Positions 8,308-17,439 of a DNA stretch of 64,000 bases are shown here, piece after piece. Position 1 is the stretch's first letter; every line of letters begins with the position of its first letter. Origin of the DNA: Glycomyces terrestris (GTDB lineage: Bacteria; Actinomycetota; Actinomycetes; Mycobacteriales; Micromonosporaceae); assembly GCF_003933745.1 (NCBI RefSeq), contig NZ_RSEB01000004.1:310001-374000 (forward strand), in the 5' to 3' direction. Below the pieces are notes generated by a model, which was not told the origin of the DNA, made no database searches, and was given only the letters and a program-made list of their open reading frames with translations. A program made the translations under genes and the position numbers.

Positions 8308-9267
8308 ATGACTGATTACAACGTTGTATATCCGAGTCCGTTCATTCGCGAGCGCGCCGATCCGCAGATCCTGCGCCACGGCGGCCGCTACTACTTCACG
8401 GGGACCGTCCCGGCCTACGACCGGATCGTGCTGCGGAGCGCCGACACGCTCGCGGGCCTGCGCGACGCGCCGGAGGCCACCATCTGGGTCAGGCACCCCG
8501 AGGGCGCGATGGGCTCGCACATCTGGGCGCCGGAGCTGCACCGGGTCGGGGACGGCTGGTACGTGTACTTCGCGGCGGGGGAGGCCGACACCGCGACCGG
8601 GGACGTGTGGCGGATCCGCATGTACGTCCTGGAGCACCTGGGCGACGACCCGGTGTCGGGGGAGTGGACCGAGAAGGGGCAGATCGCGACGCCGATCGAC
8701 TCGTTCTCGCTGGACGCGACGACGTTCGCGCACGGCGGCCGGCAGTACCTGTGCTGGGCGCAGCACGACCCGGGCCTGGCCGGGTCGAACACGAGCCTGT
8801 TCCTGGCTCAGCTGGCGGACCCGTGGACGATCGCGGGCGAGCCGGTGGAGCTGTCGCGGCCGGAGCTGCCGTGGGAGACGGTCCGGTTCGCGGTGAACGA
8901 GGGCCCGTCCGCGCTGGTGCGCAACGGGAAGGTGTTCATCGCCTACTCCGCGTCGGGCACGGGCGCGGAGTACTGCGTGGGCCTGCTGTGGGCCGATGCG
9001 GACGCGGACCTGCTCGACGCCGCCTCGTGGTCGAAGCGGCCGGAGCCGGTGTTCGCCACGAGTGCGGCGAATGGGATCTTCGGGCCGGGCCACAACGCGT
9101 TCACCGTCGACGAGGCCGGGCGGGACCTGCTGGTGTTCCACGCCCGCTCGTACGAGGAGATCGCGGGCGACCCGCTGGACAACCCGGACCGGCACTGCCG
9201 GGTGCAGCCGTTCGGGTGGGACGGGGACGGCTTCCCGGTCTTCGGTGCGCCCCTGCCGGAATCGTGA
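8308..9267 (+). CDS. Glycoside hydrolase family 43
   Basis: A 319-residue five-bladed beta-propeller glycosidase, probably an alpha-arabinofuranosidase or beta-xylosidase acting on plant arabinan or xylan fragments. Likely catalytic residues are the base D18 (RADPQILRHGG), the pKa modulator D136 (FSLDATTF) and the acid E198 (VNEGPSAL); the family motif WAPELH is at 73-78. There is no signal peptide or binding module, so it probably works inside the cell on imported oligosaccharides. The ATG is leaderless-type, with TAGGAT 7 nt upstream, and a 12-bp LacI-like palindrome lies in its first codons. No sugar transporter or LacI gene is adjacent. Confidence 0.87.
   Translation: MTDYNVVYPSPFIRERADPQILRHGGRYYFTGTVPAYDRIVLRSADTLAGLRDAPEATIWVRHPEGAMGSHIWAPELHRVGDGWYVYFAAGEADTATGDVWRIRMYVLEHLGDDPVSGEWTEKGQIATPIDSFSLDATTFAHGGRQYLCWAQHDPGLAGSNTSLFLAQLADPWTIAGEPVELSRPELPWETVRFAVNEGPSALVRNGKVFIAYSASGTGAEYCVGLLWADADADLLDAASWSKRPEPVFATSAANGIFGPGHNAFTVDEAGRDLLVFHARSYEEIAGDPLDNPDRHCRVQPFGWDGDGFPVFGAPLPES
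8317..8328. promoter_or_regulatory. LacI-type operator candidate inside GH43 start
   Basis: TACAACGTTGTA is a perfect 12-bp palindrome with the central CG typical of LacI/GalR-family operators. It lies at codons 4-7 of the GH43 gene, about 17-28 nt after the -10-like hexamer, a good roadblock position. Confidence 0.5.
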
Positions 9268-9349
9268 CGGGCTTCGGCCGGTCGGCCGAGGCGGGCGGGC
9301 GCGGCCGGCGCCTACGGTGGGGACTCCACCCCTTTCCCAAGGAGGCGTC

Positions 9350-10354
9350 ATGAAAGCCGTCGTCCAGGACCGGTTCGGGCCGCCCGAGCAGGTCCTCCGC
9401 GTCACCGAGACCGACCGGCCCGCACCGGGGCCCGGCGAGGTCCTGGTCCGGTTGCGGGCCACGACCGTGAACACGCCGGACTGGATCGCCGTCGCCGGCG
9501 TCCCGTACGTGCTGCGGGCCTCGGCGCGCGCGAAGGGCGCGATCCGCGGGACCGACATCGCCGGGACCGTCGCGGCCCTCGGCGAGGGCGTCACCGCCTT
9601 CACCGAGGGCGAGGCGGTGTTCGGCACCAAGTGGGGCGCCGGGTTCACCCGGGCCGGGACGTTCGCCGAGTACACCGTCACCGCCGCCGACCAGCTCCTG
9701 CCCAAGCCCGCGGGCCTGTCGTTCACGGACGCGGCCTGCGCGGTCATGTCCGGGCTCACCGCCCGCGCCGCGGTCGCCGCCGCGCAGGCCGGGCCGGGCA
9801 CGCGGCTGCTGGTCAACGGCGCCTCCGGGGGCGTGGGCACGTTCGCCGTCCAGATCGCCAAGCACCGCGGCGCCCACGTCACCGCGGTGTGCGGGCCCGC
9901 GAACCTCGACCTCGTGCGCGGCCTCGGCGCCGACGCGGCCCTCGACTACACGGCCGCGGACTTCACCGCCGGCGCCGAACGCTACGACGCGATCCTCGAC
10001 AACGTCCTCAACCACCGGCCCCGGCGCGTCCTGCGGGCCCTGGCCCCCGGCGGCGTGTACCTGCCCAACAGCGTCGGCAACACCGGCGGCCTCCTCGCGG
10101 GCCTGGCGAAGATGGGCGCCGCGTCCCTCCTGGGCGCCCTGGGCCGGGCCCGGGTCGCGACCGTCGACGGGAACTTCACCCCCGAGCGCCTCGCCGAGGT
10201 CGCCGGCCTCATCACCTCCGGGGCCGTCACCCCCGTGATCGACCGCGTCTACCCGCTCGCCGAGACGCCGGCGGCGGTCGCGCGCATGTACTCCCACCGC
10301 GCCCGCGGCAACCTCGTCATCACCATGGACGACGACGAGGCCGCCCCGCGCTAG
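9350..10354 (+). CDS. Zinc-independent quinone reductase-like MDR
   Basis: 334 residues of the medium-chain dehydrogenase/reductase superfamily, NADPH:quinone oxidoreductase branch. The N-terminal GroES-like domain (to about 115) has no structural or catalytic zinc cysteines, and the Rossmann domain carries the AASGGVG-type motif GASGGVG at 157-163. It likely reduces quinones or enones using NADPH. The ATG at 9350 has a strong AAGGAGG ribosome site, and a TACGGT hexamer at 9312-9317 may be the -10. The 3' end overlaps the convergent arfB stop by 4 bp. Confidence 0.92.
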   Translation: MKAVVQDRFGPPEQVLRVTETDRPAPGPGEVLVRLRATTVNTPDWIAVAGVPYVLRASARAKGAIRGTDIAGTVAALGEGVTAFTEGEAVFGTKWGAGFTRAGTFAEYTVTAADQLLPKPAGLSFTDAACAVMSGLTARAAVAAAQAGPGTRLLVNGASGGVGTFAVQIAKHRGAHVTAVCGPANLDLVRGLGADAALDYTAADFTAGAERYDAILDNVLNHRPRRVLRALAPGGVYLPNSVGNTGGLLAGLAKMGAASLLGALGRARVATVDGNFTPERLAEVAGLITSGAVTPVIDRVYPLAETPAAVARMYSHRARGNLVITMDDDEAAPR

Positions 10355-10770
10355 TCGCCGGTGTCGCGGCGCAGGCGCTTGACCTCGCCGCGGCGCTTCT
10401 TGTCCTCCAGGCGCCGCCGCTTCTGCCCCTTGGAGGGCTTGGTGGCCTTGCGGGCGGGCGGGGGCGCGGCGATCGCACGGCGCAGCAGGTCGCCGAGGCG
10501 CTCGGCCGCGGCCTCGCGGTTGCGCAGCTGGGAGCGGAACTCCGAGGCCGCGATCACGATCGTGCCCTCGACCAGCCGCGACTGGAGGCGCGCGAGGGCC
10601 CGCTCGCGGAGCACGGGCGGGAACACGGCCGTCCCCGCGAGGTCGAACACCAGCTCCACCCGCGAGTCGGTCGTGTTCACGCCCTGCCCGCCCGGCCCCG
10701 AGGAGCGCGAGAAGCGCCAGCGCAGCTCGGCGTCGGGGATCGCGTACTTGTCGGTGACGGTGACGGGCAT
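10351..10770 (-). CDS. arfB: Peptidyl-tRNA hydrolase ArfB (YaeJ/ICT1)
   Basis: 139 residues. The class-I release-factor catalytic loop GPGGQGVN carries GGQ at 27-29 in a small domain (about 5-100), followed by a very basic C-terminal tail rich in Lys and Arg (about 103-139). The tail inserts into the empty mRNA channel of stalled ribosomes. It releases peptides from non-stop complexes. Length and architecture match family ArfB, and the absence of a codon-recognition domain separates it from RF1/RF2. Confidence 0.93.
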   Translation of the reverse strand: MPVTVTDKYAIPDAELRWRFSRSSGPGGQGVNTTDSRVELVFDLAGTAVFPPVLRERALARLQSRLVEGTIVIAASEFRSQLRNREAAAERLGDLLRRAIAAPPPARKATKPSKGQKRRRLEDKKRRGEVKRLRRDTGD

Positions 10771-10824
10771 CGGCGCGCGCTTTCAAGAGTCGAGGCGGGG
10801 GCCGGCCCCCGCCTGCTGGTCGGT

Positions 10825-13317
10825 TCAGGTCCGGTCGGAGAAGTCCTGGACGGCCATGGCGACCGTGCCGTGCTCGTCGGAGGCGTCCAGGTCCACGGTG
10901 AAGACCATCGCCCAGTCGCGGTCGCCGGCCGGGTCGTCGATCACCTGCCGCACCGTCCACACCCGCCCGGTCTTGGCGATGTCGAGGAACTCCCCGCCCC
11001 GGGCCGCGCCGGTGGTGCCGATGTCGTCGTGGGCCGCGAAGTACGCCTCCAGGGCCGCGTCCCACTTCCCGGTCGGCCAGCCCGACTCCAGGGCCGCGAG
11101 CGCCTCGGGCCGGTCGGCGGCGGCGAGTTCGACGTGGCGGAACGCGGCGTTGCGGACCGCGATCGTGAACGCCCGCTCGTTGTCGGTGAACGCCCGCGCC
11201 GGCCGGCCCGTGTCGAGGTCCCCCTCGTCCTCGGCCGGGTTCGTCAGCTGCTCCCACTCGTTGATCAGCGACGAGTCGGTCTGGCGGATCGTCTCGCCCA
11301 GCCACGCGGTCAGGTCGTCGAGCTCGGCGCCGCCGGTGTCCTCGGGCAGGGTCTGCACCAGGGCCTTGTACGCGCTGGAGAGGTAGCGCAGCAGCAGGCC
11401 CTCGGCGCGCGGGAGCCCGTACAGGCCGATGTACTCGCCGAAGCTCATCCGCCCCTCCCAGATCTCGCGCAGGATCGACTTCGGCTCCAGCTGGTAGTCC
11501 GCCGCCCACGGGTGGCTGGTCCGGTACGCCCCGAACGCCTCCTCCAGGAGGTCGGCGAGCGGCTTGGGGTAGTCGACCTCGGTGTCCTCGAGCTGGTTCA
11601 TGCGGTCGTAGTAGTCCAGGCCCTCGGCCTTCATGGCGTCGATCGCCTCGCCCTTGGCCTTGTTGCGCTGCGCGGCCAGGATCTGCCCCGGGCCCTCCAG
11701 GGTCGCCTCCACCACCGAGACGACGTCCATCGCGTACTCGTCCGAGGCCGGGTCCAGCAGCTCCAGGGCCGCCAGCGCGAACGGGGCCAGGGGCTGGTTG
11801 AGCGCGAAGTGGTCGGGCAGGTCGACGGTGAGCTTGACGCGGCCGCCGTCGATGACGATGATCCCGGCGTCGCGGAGGGTGCGGGCGATGGTGAGGGCGG
11901 TGCGGGCCATCTTCAACTGGGTGGCGCGGTCGGCGTGGGAGTCCTCGATGAGGGTGCGCACGTGCGCGAACGTGTCGCCGCCGCGGCCCAGGAGGTTGAT
12001 GAGCATCGCGTGCGTCATGCGCATGCGCGAGGTCAGCGGTTCGGGCGGGGCCTCGGACAGGCCCAGGAACGTCTCCTCGGACCAGCCGACGAAGCCCTCG
12101 GGGGGCTTCTTCTTCGCCATCTTCTTGCGCTTCTTGGGGTCGAGGCCGAACTTGGCCTGGGCCTTCTCGTTCTCGATGACGTGCTCGGGCGCCTGGCAGA
12201 CCACGAAGCCCTCGGTGTCGAAGCCGGCGCGGCCGGCGCGGCCGGCGATCTGGTGGAACTCGCGGGCGCGCAGGCGGCGGGTGCGGCGCCCGTCGTACTT
12301 CGTCAATCCGGTGAAGACGACGGTGCGGATGGGGACGTTGATGCCGACGCCGAGGGTGTCGGTGCCGCAGATGATCGTGAGCAGGCCCTGCTGGGCGAGG
12401 CGCTCGACCAGGCGCCGGTACTTGGGGAGCATGCCGGCGTGGTGGACGCCGATGCCCGAGCGCACGAGCCGGGCGAGGGTCTGCCCGAACTTGGTGGTGA
12501 ACCGGAACCCGCCCAGGGCGGCCGCGATCGCGGCCTTCCGGTCCTTGTCGACCAGGGGCAGGCTCGCCAGCGCCTGCGCGGTCTCCAGGGCCGCGGCCTG
12601 CGTGAAGTGCACGATGTAGGCGGGGGCCTGCCCGGACTTGACGAGGATCTCGACGGTCTCGTGGAGGGGGGTCTTGCGGTACTCGTAGTGGAGGGGGACG
12701 GGCCGGTTCGCGGAGGCGACGAGGGCGGTCTCGCGGCCGGTGCGGCGGGTGAGATCCTGCTCGAAGAACGCGGTGTCGCCGAGGGTGGCGGACATGAGGG
12801 TGAACTGGGCGCGGTGCAGCTCCAGGAGCGGGACCTGCCAGGCCCAGCCGCGGTCGGGTTCGGCGTAGAAGTGGAACTCGTCGGCCACGACCGAGTCGCA
12901 GTCCAGGGCCGCGCCCTCGCGCAGGGCGAGGTTGGCGAGGATCTCGGCGGTGCAGCAGATCAGGGGCGCGTCGGGGTTGACGGCGGCGTCGCCGGTGAGC
13001 ATGCCCACGTTCTCGTGCCCGAACTGGTCGCACAGTTCGAAGAACTTCTCGGACACGAGCGCTTTGATCGGCGCGGTGTAGAACGAGGTGCGCTGGTTGG
13101 CGAGGGCGTTGAAGTGGGCGGCGGCGCCGATGAGCGACTTCCCCGACCCGGTGGGGGTGGCGACGATGACGTTCTGGCCGGTGCAGATCGCCAGGAGCGC
13201 CTCCTCCTGGTGCTCGTAGAGGACGATCCCGGTGTCCTCGGCCCATTGGGCGAACGCGGCGTAGACGTCGTCGGGCTCGGGCCGGTCGGTGCCGGGCAGG
13301 TAGTCGATGAGGCTCAC
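10825..13317 (-). CDS. DEAD/DEAH-box RNA helicase with DUF3516
   Basis: About 830 residues of the Ski2-like superfamily 2 helicases. Counted from the TTG at 13326, Walker A is ATPTGSGKS (about 56-64), motif II DEFH (149-152), motif III SAT (179-181) and motif VI HQIAGRAGRAG (about 365). A long C-terminal region matches the actinobacterial DUF3516 extension. It is probably an RNA helicase in RNA turnover. The start is either GTG 13317 or TTG 13326, and neither has a convincing ribosome site. A basic patch KKRKKMAKKK follows the helicase core and may bind RNA. Confidence 0.9.
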   Translation of the reverse strand: MSLIDYLPGTDRPEPDDVYAAFAQWAEDTGIVLYEHQEEALLAICTGQNVIVATPTGSGKSLIGAAAHFNALANQRTSFYTAPIKALVSEKFFELCDQFGHENVGMLTGDAAVNPDAPLICCTAEILANLALREGAALDCDSVVADEFHFYAEPDRGWAWQVPLLELHRAQFTLMSATLGDTAFFEQDLTRRTGRETALVASANRPVPLHYEYRKTPLHETVEILVKSGQAPAYIVHFTQAAALETAQALASLPLVDKDRKAAIAAALGGFRFTTKFGQTLARLVRSGIGVHHAGMLPKYRRLVERLAQQGLLTIICGTDTLGVGINVPIRTVVFTGLTKYDGRRTRRLRAREFHQIAGRAGRAGFDTEGFVVCQAPEHVIENEKAQAKFGLDPKKRKKMAKKKPPEGFVGWSEETFLGLSEAPPEPLTSRMRMTHAMLINLLGRGGDTFAHVRTLIEDSHADRATQLKMARTALTIARTLRDAGIIVIDGGRVKLTVDLPDHFALNQPLAPFALAALELLDPASDEYAMDVVSVVEATLEGPGQILAAQRNKAKGEAIDAMKAEGLDYYDRMNQLEDTEVDYPKPLADLLEEAFGAYRTSHPWAADYQLEPKSILREIWEGRMSFGEYIGLYGLPRAEGLLLRYLSSAYKALVQTLPEDTGGAELDDLTAWLGETIRQTDSSLINEWEQLTNPAEDEGDLDTGRPARAFTDNERAFTIAVRNAAFRHVELAAADRPEALAALESGWPTGKWDAALEAYFAAHDDIGTTGAARGGEFLDIAKTGRVWTVRQVIDDPAGDRDWAMVFTVDLDASDEHGTVAMAVQDFSDRT

Positions 13318-13362
13318 GTGTACCAATGGTGCCCGCTCGGTGCGGGCGGGCGCGACAGGGGG

Positions 13363-14163
13363 CTAGTGGTCGTAGGTGACCAGGACCGGGGCGTGGTCGG
13401 ACCAGCGCTGGTCGTGGGCGGGGGCGCGGTCGACCCACGCCTTGGCGGCCTTGGCGGCCAGGCCGGGGGTGGCCACGTGCAGGTCGATGCGCCAGCCGGT
13501 GTCGTTGTCGAAGGCGCGGCCCCGGTAGGACCACCACGAGTAGGGGCCCTCGACGCCGGGGTGGAGGGCGCGGACGACGTCGACGAAGCCGCGCGGCCCG
13601 TACAGGTCGCTCAGCCAGGCCCGCTCCTGGGGCAGGAACCCGGCGGTCTTCTTGTTGCCCCGCCAGTTCTTCAGGTCGGCCTCGGCGTGGGCGATGTTCC
13701 AGTCCCCGCACACCAGCAGCTCCCGGCCCGCGGCCTGCGCCTTCGCGGCGGCGGCGGTCAGGTAGTCGGCGAAGGCGGCCATGAACCGCTCCTTCTCCTC
13801 CTGGCGGGGCGTCTCGGCCTCCCCGGAGGGCAGGTACAGGGACGCGACCGTCAGCCCGGGCAGGTCGGCCTCGGCGTAGCGGCCGGCGCCGTCGAACTCG
13901 GCCGACCCGAACCCGATGCGCGTGGCCTCGGGGACCTGGCGGGTGAGGACCGCCACGCCCGCGCGGCCCTTGGCCGTCAGCGAGGGCGCCAGCAGCCAGT
14001 GCCAGCCGCCCGCGGCGGCCACGTCGGCGGGCACCTGGCCGTCGTCGGCGCGGACCTCCTGGAGCAGCACCACGTCCGCTTCGACGTTCGCGAGCCATTC
14101 GACCAGGCCCTTCTTGGCGGCGGCCCGGACTCCGTTGACATTGGCGGTGGCGATGGTGCGCAT
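13363..14163 (-). CDS. xthA: Exodeoxyribonuclease III
   Basis: 266 residues of the endonuclease/exonuclease/phosphatase superfamily. The active-site motifs are NVNGVRA at the N-terminus, the metal-binding Glu in LLQEVRA (about 36), DWNIAH (about 153-158) and the final SDHAPVL (about 255-261). It cleaves DNA at abasic sites and trims 3' ends in base-excision repair. The ATG at 14163 has TAGGGT 6 nt upstream. It is one of two ExoIII genes in this window and is only distantly similar to the other (16589-17368). Confidence 0.93.
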   Translation of the reverse strand: MRTIATANVNGVRAAAKKGLVEWLANVEADVVLLQEVRADDGQVPADVAAAGGWHWLLAPSLTAKGRAGVAVLTRQVPEATRIGFGSAEFDGAGRYAEADLPGLTVASLYLPSGEAETPRQEEKERFMAAFADYLTAAAAKAQAAGRELLVCGDWNIAHAEADLKNWRGNKKTAGFLPQERAWLSDLYGPRGFVDVVRALHPGVEGPYSWWSYRGRAFDNDTGWRIDLHVATPGLAAKAAKAWVDRAPAHDQRWSDHAPVLVTYDH

Positions 14164-14253
14164 GCGCCCACCCTAACGCGCCCGGCCGACACCGCCGGGG
14201 CGCGCCGCGCCTCGCGGCCGGAACGGACGCGAGGACCCCATAGACTACGGGGC

Positions 14254-16527
14254 ATGACACAGGTGGCGGGCCGCGGACGAGCGCCCTGGGGCAGTTCATG
14301 GGTGCGCTGGGCCCTCGCCGGCCTGGCCGCCGCGGCCGCGGCGCTGGCCCTCCCGCAGCCCGCCGCCGCCGAGGGCCCCGAGGCCGCCGGCGTCGTCATC
14401 GTCGGCATCCCCGGCCTGTCCTGGGCCGACATCGACGAGGGCGCGACCCCGAACCTGTGGGCGCTGGCCGACGAGGGCGCCTCGGCGGCCATGAGCGTGC
14501 GCACCCTCGGCTCCTGGACGTGCCCCGAGGCCGGGTGGGTGAGCCTGGGCGCCGGCGAGCGCGCCGGCGGCGTCGCCGCCCGCGACGCCCAGTGCTCGGC
14601 CCAGTCCGCGCTCGAGGCGCCCGCCGACACCGGATCGGGCTGGACCGTGGAGGGCTGGGACGCGTTCATCGAGGCGAACAGCGCCTTCAACTACGGGGCC
14701 CGCCTCGGGTCCCTCGCCGACGCGCTCGCCGAGGCCGCCCAAGCGCAGCAGGAGGCCGCCGCCGCCGCGGCAGCGGACGGCGAGCCGGCCCCCGAACCGA
14801 ACCCGGGGTCGTGCGTGGCCGGCATCGGCGACGGCGCCGCGCTCGCCGCCGCCGACACCGAGGGCCGCATCGCCTACTGGGCGCCGGGCCTGGACGCCCT
14901 GCCCGAGGCCATGGCCGCGTGCGACGTCGTCATCGTCGACCCCGGCGTCGTCGTCGGCGACGCCGACGACCGCGCCCCCGACACCACCACCGACTACGAC
15001 CAGCTCGGCGAGGACGACACCGAGGTCGGCACCGACGCGACCAGTCCCGTGGAGGACGCCGGGGCGATCACCCCCGACGCCGACCCCGTCCGCGAGGCGG
15101 CGGCCCGGGCCGCCGACGCCGCCGTCGGGCAGGTCCGCGAGGCCCTGCCCGAGGACTGGCGGCTCATCGTCGCCGGCGTCGCCGACGCCGCCGCCCCCTC
15201 CTCCCTGCACCCCGTCCTCTACACCGGGCCCGGCATCGCCCCCGGCGAGCTCACCTCCTCGACCACCGGCCGCGACGGGTACGTGCAGCTGACCGACCTG
15301 ACCGCGACCGCGCTCGCGGTCGTCGGCGCCGACATCCCCGCCGCCGTCGCCGGGTCCCCGGTCGCCGTCCGGCCCGACCCCGGCCACACCGCCGCCGCGG
15401 CCGTCGCCCGCGGCGTCGATGAGACCGCCGCGTCGGCCGCGAACGCCGCCGTGTCCCCGAACTTCTACTGGACGCTGTCGTTCACCGGCGTCGCCGTCAT
15501 GCTCGCCGCCGCCTACTACCTCACCGGGCCCGACCGGCTGCGGCGCACCGTCCGCACCCTCCTCATCGCGTTCTCCACCGTCCCGGTCGCCGGCCTCGCC
15601 GCCGGCATCCCCCCGTGGTGGCGCACCGACCACCCCAAGCTCGCGTTCTGGGGCCTCATCGTCGCCGGCGCCGCGATCCTGACCGCCGCCGTGTCCCTGC
15701 CGTGGACGCGCCGCGGCGCCCGCCCCGTCCTCATCGTCGCCGGCGCCTGCGCCGCCCTCATCGCCGTCGACCAGATCTCCGGCGCCACCTGGCCCCTGCA
15801 CACCCCCATGGGCTACACCGCGCAGGCCGGGGCCCGCTTCACCGGCCTGGGCAACTACGCGTTCTCGGTGTTCGCCGCCGCGATCATCCTCCTGGTGTGC
15901 TTCATCCCCTGGCGGGGCCGCACCCGCGTCTGGGGGCCCCTCGCGATCGGGGCGTGCGCGGTCGTCATCGTCGGCGCCCCCATGCTCGGACGCGACATGG
16001 GCGGCACCCTCACCCTCGTGGCCGCCGGCATCCTGTGCTGCCTGAAACTGTGGGGCCGGCGCCTGTCCCTGGGCTCCCTCGCGCTCGCCGGCGGCCTCGC
16101 GTTCACCGTGTTCGCCGTCGGCGGCGTCCTCGACTACCTGCGGCCCGAAGAGGACCAGACCCACCTGGGCCGGTTCGTCGGCTCCGTCCTCGACGGCTCC
16201 GCGCAGCTCATCCTCATCCGCAAGGCCCGCGCCGCCCTCGGCACCGTCGACGAGTCCATGGCGTTCATCTCCTTCGCCGCGCTCGTGGCCGCCGTCATCG
16301 TCTGGCGGCGCCGCGCCCCCATCCGCACCACCCCCGTCGCCGCCGCGGTCACCGGCCTGACCACCGTCGCCGTCATCGGCGGCCTCGTCAACGACTCCGG
16401 CATGGCCATCCCCGGGTTCACCGCCGCCCTCGCGTTCGGGCTCCTCGCCGTCGCCGTCGGCCCCCGCCGCGACCAGCCCGCCCCCGCCCCAGCGCCGCCG
16501 GCGACCCGCGCCCCGGCCGCGACCTGA
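14254..16527 (+). CDS. Membrane protein with phosphatase-like outer domain
   Basis: 757 residues. A signal-type hydrophobic segment ends at about residue 45 (ALALPQPAAAEG). The large extracytoplasmic domain (about 45-410) has an alkaline-phosphatase/sulfatase-like layout: GVVIVGIPGLSWADI and TPNLWALADEGASAAMSV resemble the metal-binding start of that fold. At least nine C-terminal membrane helices follow (about 415-735). It may be an envelope enzyme or transferase. The usual catalytic Thr/Ser is not obvious, so activity is uncertain. The ATG at 14254 has TAGACT 7 nt upstream. It is flanked on both sides by exonuclease III genes. Confidence 0.85.
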   Translation: MTQVAGRGRAPWGSSWVRWALAGLAAAAAALALPQPAAAEGPEAAGVVIVGIPGLSWADIDEGATPNLWALADEGASAAMSVRTLGSWTCPEAGWVSLGAGERAGGVAARDAQCSAQSALEAPADTGSGWTVEGWDAFIEANSAFNYGARLGSLADALAEAAQAQQEAAAAAAADGEPAPEPNPGSCVAGIGDGAALAAADTEGRIAYWAPGLDALPEAMAACDVVIVDPGVVVGDADDRAPDTTTDYDQLGEDDTEVGTDATSPVEDAGAITPDADPVREAAARAADAAVGQVREALPEDWRLIVAGVADAAAPSSLHPVLYTGPGIAPGELTSSTTGRDGYVQLTDLTATALAVVGADIPAAVAGSPVAVRPDPGHTAAAAVARGVDETAASAANAAVSPNFYWTLSFTGVAVMLAAAYYLTGPDRLRRTVRTLLIAFSTVPVAGLAAGIPPWWRTDHPKLAFWGLIVAGAAILTAAVSLPWTRRGARPVLIVAGACAALIAVDQISGATWPLHTPMGYTAQAGARFTGLGNYAFSVFAAAIILLVCFIPWRGRTRVWGPLAIGACAVVIVGAPMLGRDMGGTLTLVAAGILCCLKLWGRRLSLGSLALAGGLAFTVFAVGGVLDYLRPEEDQTHLGRFVGSVLDGSAQLILIRKARAALGTVDESMAFISFAALVAAVIVWRRRAPIRTTPVAAAVTGLTTVAVIGGLVNDSGMAIPGFTAALAFGLLAVAVGPRRDQPAPAPAPPATRAPAAT

Positions 16528-16588
16528 CCGACACCCGCGCACCCCCGGTCCGCCCGGTCACGCACCGCAGCCGGGTAGGGTGAGGCGC

Positions 16589-17368
16589 ATGCGCGTGGCC
16601 ACCTGGAACATCAACTCGCTCAAAGCCCGCCTCGACCGGGTCCTCGCCTGGCTCGACGCGGCCGCCCCCGACGTCGTGTGCCTCCAGGAACTCAAGTGCG
16701 CGACCGCCGACGTCCCCGTCGACGCGTTCACCGCCGCCGGCTACGAGACCGCCGCCTGGGGCGGCGGCCGCTGGAACGGCGTCGCCATCCTCTCGTGCGT
16801 CGGCCTCGCCGACGTCCGCCAGGGCCTCGCCGGCCAGCCCGACTTCGCCGGCGAGACCGAAGCGCGCGCCCTCACCGCCACGTGCGGGCCCGTCCGCGTC
16901 CAGGCCCTCTACGTCCCCAACGGCCGCGACGTCGCCGACCCGCACTTCCAGTACAAGCTCGCGTTCCTGCGCGCCCTGGCCGCCGACGCCGCCGCCGACG
17001 CCGCCGGGCCCCTCCCCTTCGCCGCCATGGGCGACTACAACATCTGCCCCACCGACGACGACATCTGGTCGGTCGAGGAATGGGGCGGCACCACCCACAT
17101 CACCACCGACGAACGCGACGCGCTCGCCGCCGTCACCGCCGCCGGCCTCGCCGACGTCCACCCCCGCCCCCTCAAATACGACCAGCCGTTCACGTTCTGG
17201 GACTACCGCAACCTCGACTTCCCCAAGAACCGCGGCCTGCGCATCGACCTCGCCCTCGCCAACCCGGCGTTCGCGAGCGCCGTCACCGACGCCTACGTCG
17301 ACCGCAACGAACGCAAAGGCAAAGGCGCCTCCGACCACGCCCCCCTCGTGATCGACCTCGACCTGTGA
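16589..17368 (+). CDS. Exonuclease III, second paralogue
   Basis: 259 residues of the same phosphodiesterase fold as the gene at 13363 but a different subfamily. Motifs include ATWNINSLKARL, CLQELKC with the metal Glu, the FAAMGDYNICP active-site strand and GASDHAPLVID at the end. It is a likely AP endonuclease/3' exonuclease. The ATG at 16589 follows TAGGGT with 7 nt spacing (leaderless). Two paralogues are common in actinomycetes and may divide AP-site and 3'-end work, but this is inference. Confidence 0.93.
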   Translation: MRVATWNINSLKARLDRVLAWLDAAAPDVVCLQELKCATADVPVDAFTAAGYETAAWGGGRWNGVAILSCVGLADVRQGLAGQPDFAGETEARALTATCGPVRVQALYVPNGRDVADPHFQYKLAFLRALAADAAADAAGPLPFAAMGDYNICPTDDDIWSVEEWGGTTHITTDERDALAAVTAAGLADVHPRPLKYDQPFTFWDYRNLDFPKNRGLRIDLALANPAFASAVTDAYVDRNERKGKGASDHAPLVIDLDL

Positions 17369-17439
17369 CACCCGCCGCGCGGCCACCCCGAACCCAGGCC
17401 CGGCCGCGCCCGATCCGCCGGAAGGGCTGACCTCCACCC

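Noticed and set aside
9101..14299. Very long open frame on the minus strand running antisense and out of frame through several genes, and a similar one at 9631-16527 on the plus strand
   Set aside because: High G+C removes stop codons. The coding sense, domains and start signals belong to the genes annotated in other frames; only the last third of the plus frame (from 14254) is a real gene.
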